A DNA stretch of 40,338 bases. Origin: Candidatus Kapaibacterium sp. (lineage in GTDB: Bacteria > Bacteroidota > Ignavibacteria > Kapaibacteriales > UBA2268). The notes below the pieces were generated by a model, which was not told the origin of the DNA, ran no database searches, and saw only the letters and a program-made list of their open reading frames with translations. Positions 17,479-26,409 of the stretch are shown in pieces (the first letter of the stretch is position 1; every line of letters begins with the position of its first letter). A program made the translations under genes and the position numbers. The stretch is taken from the NCBI GenBank assembly GCA_937995785.1, contig CALKJQ010000048.1:1-40338 (forward strand), read 5' to 3'.

Positions 17479-18177
17479 TTATTTATGTAACCTTCGGATT
17501 TGGAATATTTCCAAAAGCATTTTGGTGGAATCGACTATGGGATTGACTTTGGTTTTGGCATCGTTGTACCATTCAACGGGCACTTCGGCAACTTTATAAT
17601 TTGCCTTGTGTGCTAAATACAAAATTTCGACATCAAAACTAAAACCATCAATTTTGGATTGACCAAATAACTGGTGCGCAACTTGTTTTTTGAACATTTT
17701 GAAGCCACACTGGGTGTCGCTAATGCCCGAAAAAGTTAATAATTGCACTATCTTATTGAAGGTTTTGCCCATAAACTCTCTATAAAACGGTTGATGGAGC
17801 TTTATAAGTGAGGGGTCTATCGCCCGACTCCCTATTGCAATATCATAGCCGTTATTGAGTTCTGGTATTAATTTGTCGATTTCGTAAATTGGGGTGGAAA
17901 GATCGGCATCGCAAAAAAGGATGTAATTCCCCGTGGAAGTTAATATACCTTTTCGTATTGCGGCGCCTTTTCCGCTATTCCTTTTTAGTTGCACTACTTG
18001 GACGTCTGGGAATTGGTCGCGAGTGTTTTTTACTGTGTTGTCGGTGGAACCATCGTCGACTACGATTATTTCGAATGATTCTGTCCTATCTTTGATAAAA
18101 TCCGTGATTTTACGAAGAGAGAGCGGCAAGCGCTCCTCTTCGTTAAATGCAGGGATAACTATCGAAATATCAATCAT
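17479..18177 (-). CDS. GT2 glycosyltransferase, dolichyl/polyprenyl-phosphate sugar synthase-like
   Basis: A 232-residue GT-A glycosyltransferase of family 2. SIVIPAFNEEERL (about 5-17) and VVDDGSTDNT (39-48) form the nucleotide-sugar site. Asp90 and Asp92 in FCDADLSTP are the DXD metal ligands, and SDTQCGFKMF (153-162) is typical of the dolichyl-phosphate mannose or glucose synthases (DPM1/ALG5-like). No membrane helix is evident, as in soluble DPM1-type enzymes. It would move mannose or glucose from GDP or UDP to a polyprenyl phosphate at the inner membrane. Its ATG lies inside the end of the upstream DUF2723 gene (8-base overlap), indicating translational coupling, and the lipid-linked sugar it makes would suit that GT-C-like protein as a donor. 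The sugar is unknown. Confidence 0.9.
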   Translation of the reverse strand: MIDISIVIPAFNEEERLPLSLRKITDFIKDRTESFEIIVVDDGSTDNTVKNTRDQFPDVQVVQLKRNSGKGAAIRKGILTSTGNYILFCDADLSTPIYEIDKLIPELNNGYDIAIGSRAIDPSLIKLHQPFYREFMGKTFNKIVQLLTFSGISDTQCGFKMFKKQVAHQLFGQSKIDGFSFDVEILYLAHKANYKVAEVPVEWYNDAKTKVNPIVDSTKMLLEIFQIRRLHK

Positions 18178-21100
18178 TTTGGGCAGTGTCGCTGTTCATT
18201 AATTGATTAATTTTTGCTTCGACTTGTGGGATTAATTTTTTATAGTCTTGGTCGTTCGAATTTTTCATTTTATTCAACTCGTCTTGCAAGAACTTTATCT
18301 GTGCTGATTTGCCACCTTGTTTTTCGGCTTTTTCGAGTTGAAGCGTAAGTTGTTTGAAGTATAGCATTGGGATATTTTCGGTAATATAGGTATAGAATTG
18401 TGAGTATTCTGGATTTCCTTGGAGAGAATTGGCAAATTCGCGTGCATTTAAGATAGTTTCGTTAATAATTTCTGCACCCAAATTGTAATCCTTCATTAAA
18501 TATGCCATATCCGACATTACGGTATATGGTCCACGATAGCGCCCCATTAAGTCGTAAAGTTTAATTTCGAACATTACCTGATTGCGGGCAAGAGCAGTGC
18601 GAGCATTGTCGATTGTGTATTTTGCCCATTTTTTCATATTGTCGGTTTCGCCAACATTGTTATAAAGGTCGGCTACTCTTGCGGCTAAATTCCAATCCAA
18701 GGGGAATTGTTTTAATGATATCAATTCATCCATTTTTTGCAATACTAACTTTGCTTTTGCTTTATCGTTATTTTTGGTTATTAGATTTTGGGCAAACGAT
18801 AAGAACAGCATTCGATAACCTTCGATTGAACGGCGGTGCACTTCGTCGTAGAATACTGATGGATTGTTCAAATTTCGGAATTTGAAACCGTATTTTTGCT
18901 CTTTGCTATAATCATTTGAATTGTCGTAATTCAAGAGGCATTTTTCCATAATTCCAAAATCTAAGGGTATATCTTCAGTTGTATTCTGCAAAATGGGAGT
19001 AATTCGCAAAGCTAATCCACCACGAACTAAATGGTTGCGTAAACCGATATATACGTCCTCGCCAACTGTAGCGGAGAAGTAGATAGGTCTCTCGAATAAA
19101 TTAGTTTTCAGTATATCGAATACTAATTTATCTTGCACACGGAACAAGTAAACGGTTTTACCATCGTATTCGCCGTAATTTTGACCAGTATATGTAAATT
19201 CCATAATGCCATTATTGATTAATTCGGGATCGTTGGTGAATTGTTTCATTCTCTCGGGAGGTATTTTCAATCTAATTTGTCGTGCTTCGCCAAATTCGTA
19301 AGAAAATGCTCTAGCATCGGTCTCGTCGTAAATACTCAAGCTGTCGTTTGGTATACTAATGGGCACTCGTTTTGCTCCCCAGGGTTCTCGGTTTTTCAAT
19401 TGGTGGATATACCAAAGGGTATTGCCCAGACTAAGGTTAACAATTCTTACATCACGGCGGACACCAGCCACATCTTGCAGGTACCATACGGGAAATGTGT
19501 CGTTGTCTCCATTAGTAAATAATATTGCATCTTTTTCAACACTTTGTAGAATGTTGTAGGAATAATCGAACGGGAAATAATTGCCCGAGCGGTCGTGCAT
19601 CTTCCAGCCGCCCTTTGCCATATTTATCGGCACAAGTATCAAAGATATTGCAACAACGGCTGCGGGAATAAAGGCTTTATCCTGATATTTTCGCAAGGAT
19701 TCAATTATCGCAAACACTCCAACGCCAATCCACATCGCAAATATCATAAATGAACCTGTGTAGAAATAATCTCTTTCGCGCGGTTGAGGTTCTTGTTGGT
19801 TTTGCTGTATTGCTGCCAAGACCCCCATCATCAAAAATGCCAGAAGATAAATGAATGCCATTTTCTTATCGCGGGAGAAATGGAAAAACAATCCTATTAA
19901 ACCAAAGATTAAAGGCAGAGCAAAGAAACGAATTGGATAAATATCGCGATAACCATTGGCAACATTAATAGTTTCGGCTTCGCGATTGTCGAACCAAGCT
20001 GCACCCGCATCTTGAATGTCGGAGGAGCGCCCAACGAAATTCCATAAGAAATACCTGATATACATATGATATATTTGATACTTCCAAAGATAAGCCAATT
20101 CTCCGGCGGTGTTTATATTGGTAAATTCGGGAACTAAAAATCCGCTACCGTCCGATTTATAAACCTCTTTTTTTGTTGGTTGGTTCCAAGGTCCGTAAAC
20201 ATATTGACCTCTTTCGTCGGTTTTGTTGTAGTTTTGGACATAATAGCCATCGGTTTGGTATCGTCGGGGCCAATTTGGAGCATCACCATATTGCTCGCGA
20301 CCTAAATAAGATACCAAACGACTAACGGAATTAGGTTCGTTCTCGTTCATTGGTGGATTGGCATTGGAACGCAGTAATATTTGAGTATAAGTGGTATAAC
20401 CTAAAATTATAAGTAAAAAGGCCGAGGTTGCCAATGCAATAATTTGTTTTTCTTTCTTTTTTGCCCACCAAAGATAATAACCTGCAAGCACAACAGCAGC
20501 TATGGGTATTAAAGTAAGTACAAAACTATTTTCTATAGTATATTCGCGTGCAGCGTTTTTGCTTGGTGAGTGACCCGCCAATAATGCCGGTATCCACTTA
20601 ACAATTACGGGATAAATAATCGAAAATAGAATTACCGAAAAAATACCAACCAAAATGAATTTTACGGGTGTATGTTGATATTTGCGGAAATAAACTAAAT
20701 AGACAATAGAGAATATTGTTAATATTGCCAACAAGTGCACGCCCGTCGATAATCCAATTAAATAGGCAATTAGTAATAAATATTTTTCGTTGCCCGGTTT
20801 GTCGTAATTTTCGTTCCATAGCATCATTAAGTAGAGTATGATAGCAACGAATAAAGTTGAGGCGGCATAAACTTCGGATTCCACTCCGTTGAACCATAAT
20901 GTGTCGCTAAAATTAAAGGCAAGTGCACCAACAAAAGCCGAGCCATAAACCGACAAAATTTCAGTTGTGGATTGAGGTTCCCTACCTAATATACCTTGAA
21001 TAATTCTATAAGTAATCAAATAAGTTAGCAAAATTGTGAAAGCAGTTGCAACAACACTAACCATATTGATACGCCAACCATCATCTCCAAATGGGATTAA

Positions 21101-21295
21101 AAGATGGAAAACCTTTCCAATCATCAAGAAAAGGGGTGCCCCGGGCGGATGTGGCACTTGTTGCCATATCGAAGCTCCCGAAAATTCTCCACAATCCCAA
21201 AATGGCACTGATGGTTGAACAGTTAGCGTATAGGTTACAAGGGATACCACAAACGATAATGTGGCAAAAATCCGATTAATCAATTTTTTATCCAT
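18170..21295 (-). CDS. DUF2723/TMEM260-family membrane protein, probable GT-C glycosyltransferase
   Basis: A 1041-residue protein. About 12 membrane helices fill the N-terminal 580 residues, and a soluble C-terminal region (about 580-1041) includes TPR-like helices. The N-terminal loop contains WDCGEFSGASIWQQVPHPPG (Asp34, Glu37, His49), the signature of DUF2723, placed like the acidic catalytic loop of GT-C enzymes. Human TMEM260 of this family has been shown to be a protein O-mannosyltransferase; the bacterial members are mostly uncharacterised. The gene overlaps a polyprenyl-phosphate-sugar-synthase-like GT2 by 8 bases, a fitting donor source. I infer a role in glycosylating exported proteins or surface polymers from a lipid-linked sugar. 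The soluble part may bind the acceptor. Confidence 0.85.
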   Translation of the reverse strand: MDKKLINRIFATLSFVVSLVTYTLTVQPSVPFWDCGEFSGASIWQQVPHPPGAPLFLMIGKVFHLLIPFGDDGWRINMVSVVATAFTILLTYLITYRIIQGILGREPQSTTEILSVYGSAFVGALAFNFSDTLWFNGVESEVYAASTLFVAIILYLMMLWNENYDKPGNEKYLLLIAYLIGLSTGVHLLAILTIFSIVYLVYFRKYQHTPVKFILVGIFSVILFSIIYPVIVKWIPALLAGHSPSKNAAREYTIENSFVLTLIPIAAVVLAGYYLWWAKKKEKQIIALATSAFLLIILGYTTYTQILLRSNANPPMNENEPNSVSRLVSYLGREQYGDAPNWPRRYQTDGYYVQNYNKTDERGQYVYGPWNQPTKKEVYKSDGSGFLVPEFTNINTAGELAYLWKYQIYHMYIRYFLWNFVGRSSDIQDAGAAWFDNREAETINVANGYRDIYPIRFFALPLIFGLIGLFFHFSRDKKMAFIYLLAFLMMGVLAAIQQNQQEPQPRERDYFYTGSFMIFAMWIGVGVFAIIESLRKYQDKAFIPAAVVAISLILVPINMAKGGWKMHDRSGNYFPFDYSYNILQSVEKDAILFTNGDNDTFPVWYLQDVAGVRRDVRIVNLSLGNTLWYIHQLKNREPWGAKRVPISIPNDSLSIYDETDARAFSYEFGEARQIRLKIPPERMKQFTNDPELINNGIMEFTYTGQNYGEYDGKTVYLFRVQDKLVFDILKTNLFERPIYFSATVGEDVYIGLRNHLVRGGLALRITPILQNTTEDIPLDFGIMEKCLLNYDNSNDYSKEQKYGFKFRNLNNPSVFYDEVHRRSIEGYRMLFLSFAQNLITKNNDKAKAKLVLQKMDELISLKQFPLDWNLAARVADLYNNVGETDNMKKWAKYTIDNARTALARNQVMFEIKLYDLMGRYRGPYTVMSDMAYLMKDYNLGAEIINETILNAREFANSLQGNPEYSQFYTYITENIPMLYFKQLTLQLEKAEKQGGKSAQIKFLQDELNKMKNSNDQDYKKLIPQVEAKINQLMNSDTAQND

Positions 21296-21404
21296 TACAA
21301 TCCATTAATTTTGTTCAATTTAAAATTATAGAATTACTAAATTACAAATTACTGATAAAATAAAAATGTAATTTTAGTTCTTAATCGATTTACAAAAGTG
21401 TTTA

Positions 21405-23027
21405 ATGTTGAATAATATTTATATATTACGGAAAGTTGTCGATGCTATGCAACAATTTGTTGGTTGCAAAATTGTAGATTGCTATTCCGATAAATTAGGA
21501 ATACTACATCTCGAAATATACGATGGAGATGACATTTATACGTTGAATGTTTCACTTATTACCGATTTCGAAGCAATTTTTGTTACAAAACCCAAAAACA
21601 AACCTAAAAAGAACATTTATCGACAATTCAGTTCGATTTTTGGCGAGATAATACAAAAAATTGAAATAATTCCATTTAATAGAATTATAAAAATGGAATT
21701 AATTAACAAAAAATTCTTTATTCATATTTTTGGCAAAAGCCAAAACAATGCAATATTAACCGATAAATCCGAATTCATTAAGGAAGCACTAAAGAATCGT
21801 AAAGAACTTATAAATAATAAGTATATAATCTTACAACCAAAAGTAACGAAAATTTCGGAATTCCCGAATAACATTAAATTGCAAAAAGCCATCTCGGGTT
21901 CGGAATTTCTATTTGGAAGATACTTAACCAATGAGATGCTTTTTAGGTTAAAATTAGATGGAAACGCAATCTTATCTGAATTTTCGTTGCGTGATTTGAA
22001 GGAAATCGAAACCCAAGCCGAACTTTTTGCTAACGAAATTGAAGCGAGCAATTACTTTTATCATTCAAAAAATAATGATAATGCCAAAGTATTATCACCC
22101 ATAATTTTAAATCAATTTCCCGTGATTATCGATAAAAGTAATGATTTATTTGCACTTATTCGAAAAGTTTTTTCCGAACGGATTAGTCGATACCGATTCG
22201 ACAAATTGCTTAAAACACTTAAAAATATAGATGAAAAATTTATACAAAAATATGATAGCAAAATTAAAAGGTATTCGGAAATTCCCAGATTATTACAATT
22301 AATTGAACAATATCAAAATTATACTAACTTATTATATTCTATTCAAGATTTAAGGCAAAAAGGATTGGACAAATTAGAATTAGTCGATTACGAAGGAAAT
22401 AATACAATAATTCCATTGGATGCAAAGTTGTCCATCATACAAAATATCGAAAAATATTTCCTAAAAATCAAAAAAATCAAGCGTGATATTAGTATAACTG
22501 AGCAAAACCATAACACAATAATCGATGATTACAATGAACATTATCTCAGATTTCAAAAACTGCTTTCCATTGATAATTACCTCGACTTAAAAACACATTA
22601 TAGAAATCATTTTTCAATTTATAAAAAAAATATGCAAAATATTCCAAAAGAAATATCCGAAAAATTCAGAAAATTCGAAATTTCGCCTAATGCAACCCTT
22701 TATGTTGGAAAGGATTCGAAGAATAACGATGAATTAACCTTTGGATTTGGCAAGCCTAACGATTATTGGTTCCACTTGCGAGGGGGGAGCGGTTCGCATT
22801 GCATTTTGAAATATAACGGCGAGGGCAAACCACCAAAAGATGTACTGGAAAAGTCGGCTTCGATTGCAGCATATTATTCTTCTCAACGTAATGGGGGCTT
22901 TGTGCCGGTTATCTACACGCAAAGAAAATACGTAAGAAAACCAAAAGGCGCCAATCCGGGTTCGGTTGTTGTAGCCAAAGAAGAAGTAATTATGGTTGAA
23001 CCAAAGAGTTACGACGAGGTGAAATAA
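21405..23027 (+). CDS. NFACT-family protein (RqcH/Rqc2/FbpA-like)
   Basis: A 540-residue protein with the NFACT plan: an NFACT-N domain (about 1-180), central helical and coiled-coil regions (about 240-420), and a C-terminal NFACT-R (DUF814) domain (about 425-535). The latter has the conserved KPNDYWFHLRGGSGSHCIL and a basic PKGANPGSVVV stretch. RqcH binds obstructed 50S subunits with peptidyl-tRNA and recruits tRNA-Ala to add alanine tails to stalled chains. In the NFACT-N domain the usual Asp-Arg pair reads FNR here (Asn92-Arg93), so tRNA selection may differ. The usual helix-hairpin-helix region is hard to see. A weak -7-like TAATTTTA lies at 21369-21376. The family assignment is firm; Ala-tailing activity is not. 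Confidence 0.85.
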   Translation: MLNNIYILRKVVDAMQQFVGCKIVDCYSDKLGILHLEIYDGDDIYTLNVSLITDFEAIFVTKPKNKPKKNIYRQFSSIFGEIIQKIEIIPFNRIIKMELINKKFFIHIFGKSQNNAILTDKSEFIKEALKNRKELINNKYIILQPKVTKISEFPNNIKLQKAISGSEFLFGRYLTNEMLFRLKLDGNAILSEFSLRDLKEIETQAELFANEIEASNYFYHSKNNDNAKVLSPIILNQFPVIIDKSNDLFALIRKVFSERISRYRFDKLLKTLKNIDEKFIQKYDSKIKRYSEIPRLLQLIEQYQNYTNLLYSIQDLRQKGLDKLELVDYEGNNTIIPLDAKLSIIQNIEKYFLKIKKIKRDISITEQNHNTIIDDYNEHYLRFQKLLSIDNYLDLKTHYRNHFSIYKKNMQNIPKEISEKFRKFEISPNATLYVGKDSKNNDELTFGFGKPNDYWFHLRGGSGSHCILKYNGEGKPPKDVLEKSASIAAYYSSQRNGGFVPVIYTQRKYVRKPKGANPGSVVVAKEEVIMVEPKSYDEVK

Positions 23028-23120
23028 AATCTAACTTTTCGATAGTTCTTCAAACAAAATTAAAAATCTCTAATTGGCTACAAAGAATCCGAAAAACCAA
23101 TTTAAAGTATAGATATAAAA

Positions 23121-23681
23121 TCAGTGCTTGAGCAATCTATCGGGATTTTGTTGAATAAAATCACTCCAGTTTTTAATTTTTTTTGAAGCATTGGCAACTG
23201 AAGGTTGAGGTTCACCTTTTAGATGATGGGTCAAAGCAATTGCCAAAGCATCAGTTGCGTCGAAGAACTCGGGAGTTTCAGTTATATGAAGCAAGTTCCT
23301 CACAAAATACTGCACTTGTTGTTTGCTTGCATTACCTCGACCTGTAATGGACTTTTTCACCTCGCGAGGGCTATATTCAACGATTGAAATTTGGTTTTTG
23401 GCAGCAACCAAAACAGCAATTGCGCGAGCTTGAGCAAGTTTAATAAGCGTTTGAGCGTTTTTGTGAAAAAACATTTTTTCGATTGAAACCACTTCGGGTT
23501 CTACACGCTCAACAACTCTTGATAAATCATCGTAAATCTCGACCAATCGCAAATTGAAGTCTTCTTGTTTCAATTTAGGGCGAATAACGCCGTATTCTAT
23601 TAATTTGGATGATTTGTCCTCACTTTGGATTGCACCATAACCAAGAACAATCGAGCCGGGGTCGATGCCAAGAATAGTCAT
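23121..23681 (-). CDS. ruvC: Crossover junction endodeoxyribonuclease RuvC
   Basis: RuvC resolves Holliday junctions in recombination with RuvAB. The 186-residue protein begins MTILGIDPGS and shows the four catalytic acids at the expected spacing: Asp7, Glu68 (in SIEKMFFHKNAQT), and Asp141 and Asp144 (in FDATDALAIALTHH). The SITGRGNASKQQVQ loop (about 111-124) is the conserved DNA-binding region. The C-terminal 30 residues are basic and variable. The start codon lies 2 bases after the yebC stop, in a yebC-ruvC operon, a common bacterial arrangement. No ruvA or ruvB follows in the window. Confidence 0.96.
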   Translation of the reverse strand: MTILGIDPGSIVLGYGAIQSEDKSSKLIEYGVIRPKLKQEDFNLRLVEIYDDLSRVVERVEPEVVSIEKMFFHKNAQTLIKLAQARAIAVLVAAKNQISIVEYSPREVKKSITGRGNASKQQVQYFVRNLLHITETPEFFDATDALAIALTHHLKGEPQPSVANASKKIKNWSDFIQQNPDRLLKH

Positions 23682-23683
23682 TA

Positions 23684-24433
23684 TTAATCTAATTGCTCGG
23701 CGATATCGTCATCGATTTCGGCATTAGTAAAAATGTTTTGCACGTCGTCGTGTTCCTCGAATATATCGTTGAACTTCATAAATTTACGGGCTAAATCTAA
23801 ATCGGTAATTTTAACTGTATTTTGTGGTATAAATTCTAATTTACTTTCTTGAATGTCGAACTTATTTTCTTGCAAATATTTATTAACTTGTCCGTAATTT
23901 TCCATAGCACAAATTATTCGTGATGATTCCTCATCATATTCCAAATCGTCGGCACCACTTTCGATTACGACTTCCATCAATTCATCTTCTGTTTTGCCGT
24001 TTGTGTTTATCGTAATTACGCCTTTGCGGTCGAAACTCCAAGCAACTGAATTAGTATCTCCCAAGTTGCCGCCATGTTTGCTAAATAATGAGCGAATTTC
24101 GGGGAGTGTCCGGTTTTTGTTGTCGGTAGCAACCTCCAAAATCACAGCAATGCCGCCGGGAGCATAACCTTCGAAAACATATTCTTCGATAGTTGCGCCC
24201 GCAATTTCGCCTGTTCCTTTTTTAATTGCTCTCTGCACATTTTCGTTAGGCATATTTACAGAGCGAGCATTGAGTAATGCTAATCTTAATCTTGGATTTG
24301 CATCGGGGTCGCCGCCTCCTTCGCGGGCGGCTATGGTTATTTCCTTGGCAACACGTGTAAACATTTTACCACGTATTGCATCTTGCTTTCCTTTTCTATG
24401 CTTAATATTTGCCCATTTGCTATGTCCCGACAT
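23684..24433 (-). CDS. yebC: YebC/PmpR-family protein
   Basis: A 249-residue cytosolic YebC/PmpR (TACO1) family protein. The N-terminus MSGHSKWANIKHRKG and the AAREGGGDPDANPRLR segment (about 36-51) are diagnostic. Further conserved parts are RAIKKGTGE, YEGYAPGG-like EGYAPGGIAV, and FSKHGGNLGDTNSVAWSF (about 137-154). Members are described as transcriptional regulators, and more recently as factors that help ribosomes pass difficult nascent sequences such as polyprolines. Length fits the family (about 240-250). It is first in a two-gene operon with ruvC. Confidence 0.96.
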   Translation of the reverse strand: MSGHSKWANIKHRKGKQDAIRGKMFTRVAKEITIAAREGGGDPDANPRLRLALLNARSVNMPNENVQRAIKKGTGEIAGATIEEYVFEGYAPGGIAVILEVATDNKNRTLPEIRSLFSKHGGNLGDTNSVAWSFDRKGVITINTNGKTEDELMEVVIESGADDLEYDEESSRIICAMENYGQVNKYLQENKFDIQESKLEFIPQNTVKITDLDLARKFMKFNDIFEEHDDVQNIFTNAEIDDDIAEQLD

Positions 24434-24547
24434 AAATTTCTCACTTTTTGTTTTTTGGGAATATGCAAATTAACAATTTCTATAAAATCCAATAATAAAA
24501 ATGTAACTAATTAGCCAAAAATTTATAAAAATAATACAAGTTTGTTG

Positions 24548-24555
24548 TAATTTTG
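24548..24555 (+). promoter_or_regulatory. -7 promoter element of the L,D-transpeptidase-like gene
   Basis: TAATTTTG, 21 bases before the ATG at 24577. It overlaps the upstream in-frame TTG and so supports the ATG as the start. Confidence 0.5.
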
Positions 24556-24576
24556 TATTTTATTTTTCAATCTCTT

Positions 24577-25743
24577 ATGCTTAATAGATTTCTACATAGA
24601 ATTGGTTGTTATTTTTATTCAATTGCAACACTTGCATTATTATTTACCCTGAATTCCTGCAATGATACATCAAGCGAAGAAATCGAGCAAGAAAATCAAA
24701 ATATAAATACCAAAATTGACACTATCAGCTATCCATCTCCTTTTGTTGATACTTTTCCCGAAATTAAATATCGTAAATTCGAATTCAATTCTAAGTTAGA
24801 AAAAGAGCGTTTTTTAGATTCGGTAACGAAATTATCCACGATAGCCCATACTATATTAAACACATTAAACAGAAAACAGTGGAATTATGTAGTAAGTTCC
24901 AAAGAAATTTTGGTGCCCGAAGTATTCACCGAAAATCGATTGGCTTATTCAATATTTCCAACATACTACGAAGGTGCGAGAAAACTACCCAAACTAATTA
25001 TGGTCTCGGCACGCTACCAAGCACTTGCATGCTATGAATATGGAAATTTGGTAAAATTTGCTCCCGTTAATTCAGGCAAGGAAAAAACTCAAACTTATCC
25101 CGGTCGCTATGCCTTAACTTTTCGTCAAAGAACGCGACTTTCCTCGTTGGATAGCACTTGGGAAATGCACTACTATTATAACTTTCATCCCGATGCTGGA
25201 ATGGCACTACATCAATTCGAAATGCCAGGTTATCCTGCATCTCACTCTTGCCTAAGAATGCTCGAAAGCGACGCTGCATGGATTTATAATTGGGGGCAGG
25301 GTGCCAAAAAAGATTCATCTGGCAAAGTTGTTCGACTATCGGGCACACCCCTAATCATTATTGATTTCTATCCATTTGGTGCTGAATACCGACCATGGAT
25401 GGAAATTACTAGCAACAAATCACTCAAATTAGATTTGCCGCCCGACCCAATGGATGTTGATGAACCATTAATTCCTATTTCGCAAATTCCCGAAGATGTC
25501 CGTGGCGGGCTGATTAACAAACATCTTTTTGTGCTTGCCGAGGATTCATTACGAAAATTAGGTGTTATTCGCGAAGGCGTTCAGATCACTCCTTCTGTTA
25601 ACTTCAATAAATTAAGAAGAATAAAAAAAATTCAGCAATTGAAGGAAAAAGAATTGAAGGAAAAACAACTAAAAGAGCAACAGCGTTTATTAGAAGAGGG
25701 TCCTAATTCCAAATCAATTGAGAACGAAGAACCTCCAAATTAG
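24577..25743 (+). CDS. L,D-transpeptidase (YkuD-fold)-like lipoprotein
   Basis: A 388-residue lipoprotein counted from the ATG at 24577; an upstream TTG in frame at 24553 is rejected because it overlaps the -7 promoter element (24548-24555). The signal peptide ends in LFTLNSC. The catalytic L,D-transpeptidase motif appears as ASHSCLRM, with His223 and nucleophile Cys225; most family members have SHGC, so the Gly is replaced by Ser224. Upstream HQFEMPGYPAS aligns with the conserved HG...G stretch. Such enzymes cross-link peptidoglycan or attach proteins to it. The C-terminal 100 residues extend past the catalytic domain and end in a Lys/Glu/Gln-rich coiled coil with repeated KEKxLKE units, perhaps for wall contact. 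The gene is monocistronic. Confidence 0.82.
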   Translation: MLNRFLHRIGCYFYSIATLALLFTLNSCNDTSSEEIEQENQNINTKIDTISYPSPFVDTFPEIKYRKFEFNSKLEKERFLDSVTKLSTIAHTILNTLNRKQWNYVVSSKEILVPEVFTENRLAYSIFPTYYEGARKLPKLIMVSARYQALACYEYGNLVKFAPVNSGKEKTQTYPGRYALTFRQRTRLSSLDSTWEMHYYYNFHPDAGMALHQFEMPGYPASHSCLRMLESDAAWIYNWGQGAKKDSSGKVVRLSGTPLIIIDFYPFGAEYRPWMEITSNKSLKLDLPPDPMDVDEPLIPISQIPEDVRGGLINKHLFVLAEDSLRKLGVIREGVQITPSVNFNKLRRIKKIQQLKEKELKEKQLKEQQRLLEEGPNSKSIENEEPPN

Positions 25744-25787
25744 TGAAACAAGTTTGATTATAAATATACCTATTCCTCACAAAAGTA

Positions 25788-26315
25788 TTACTCACATTGC
25801 TCTGTTACTTGCAGTTTTGAAATGTCGAATTGTTTTTTCTCAATGCGTTCCAGCAACATTTTATATATGCTTTTATCCATTTTAGGGTTACGACTCAAAA
25901 TCCAAAGATATTCCCGATTTGGATGACCCACAACGGCATAGCTGTAATCCTCGGCTAATTCAATAATCCAATACTTTCCCCGGAAGGGCCAGAAAAATTG
26001 AACTTTCAGTTTAGCATTTCCGGTTCCTTCGTCGATAAACGCTTTACCCTCTGCTCGAGTTGTTCTGCCATCGATGCTATCTCGGTTACATTTATTTGTT
26101 ACAATGATGTAACCTTTGGGACTGAGCGAATATTCTGCTGTTGTGCAATTGCAACCTTTTTGGAAACTTTGGGGAAAAGATGCAATTTCATACCATTTTC
26201 CTAAATATTTTTCCAAATCCACATAAGGCACCGTCTCCAAATGAGGATAGGAGGAACAAGAAAAGAATAATATAGGGGATAAAAATGACAATAGGGTTTT
26301 ATTTATCTTCGACAT
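25788..26315 (-). CDS. blc: Lipocalin lipoprotein (Blc-like)
   Basis: A 175-residue outer-membrane lipocalin. The lipobox LFFSC places the lipidated Cys at 20. The first conserved lipocalin motif is KYLGKWYEIASFPQSFQKGC (about 36-55), followed by CTTAEYSLSPKGYIIVTNKC and the second motif near FFWPFRGKYWIIELAEDYSYAVVGHPNREYLWILSR. The length and order match bacterial lipocalin Blc/apolipoprotein D relatives, which bind lysophospholipids or fatty acids and help maintain the envelope. It is a single gene convergent with the L,D-transpeptidase-like gene. A minus-strand -7 element (TAAGTTTG, complement of 26345-26352) lies about 30 bases upstream of its start. Confidence 0.93.
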   Translation of the reverse strand: MSKINKTLLSFLSPILFFSCSSYPHLETVPYVDLEKYLGKWYEIASFPQSFQKGCNCTTAEYSLSPKGYIIVTNKCNRDSIDGRTTRAEGKAFIDEGTGNAKLKVQFFWPFRGKYWIIELAEDYSYAVVGHPNREYLWILSRNPKMDKSIYKMLLERIEKKQFDISKLQVTEQCE

Positions 26316-26344
26316 AAAATAATTCCGATATTAATTAGTTTTTG

Positions 26345-26352
26345 CAAACTTA
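26345..26352 (-). promoter_or_regulatory. -7 promoter element of the lipocalin gene
   Basis: TAAGTTTG on the minus strand, about 30 bases before the start at 26315, just beyond the hydrogenase operon terminator. Confidence 0.4.
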
Positions 26353-26392
26353 AATAAAAATCCCTTACTTTAGGATAAATAAGGGATTTTTT
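26351..26392 (-). terminator. Terminator of the hydrogenase operon
   Basis: An 11-bp perfect stem (26357-26367 with 26380-26390) and a 12-base loop, followed on the minus strand by a T-rich tract. It lies just past the NuoE-like gene and directly upstream of the lipocalin promoter. Confidence 0.75.
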
Positions 26393-26409
26393 CAATTAGT
26401 AGCAATCAA

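Noticed and set aside
24553-24576. TTG start 24 bases upstream of the L,D-transpeptidase-like ATG
   Set aside because: The codon lies inside the -7 promoter element at 24548-24555, and the ATG at 24577 gives a cleaner lipoprotein signal peptide.
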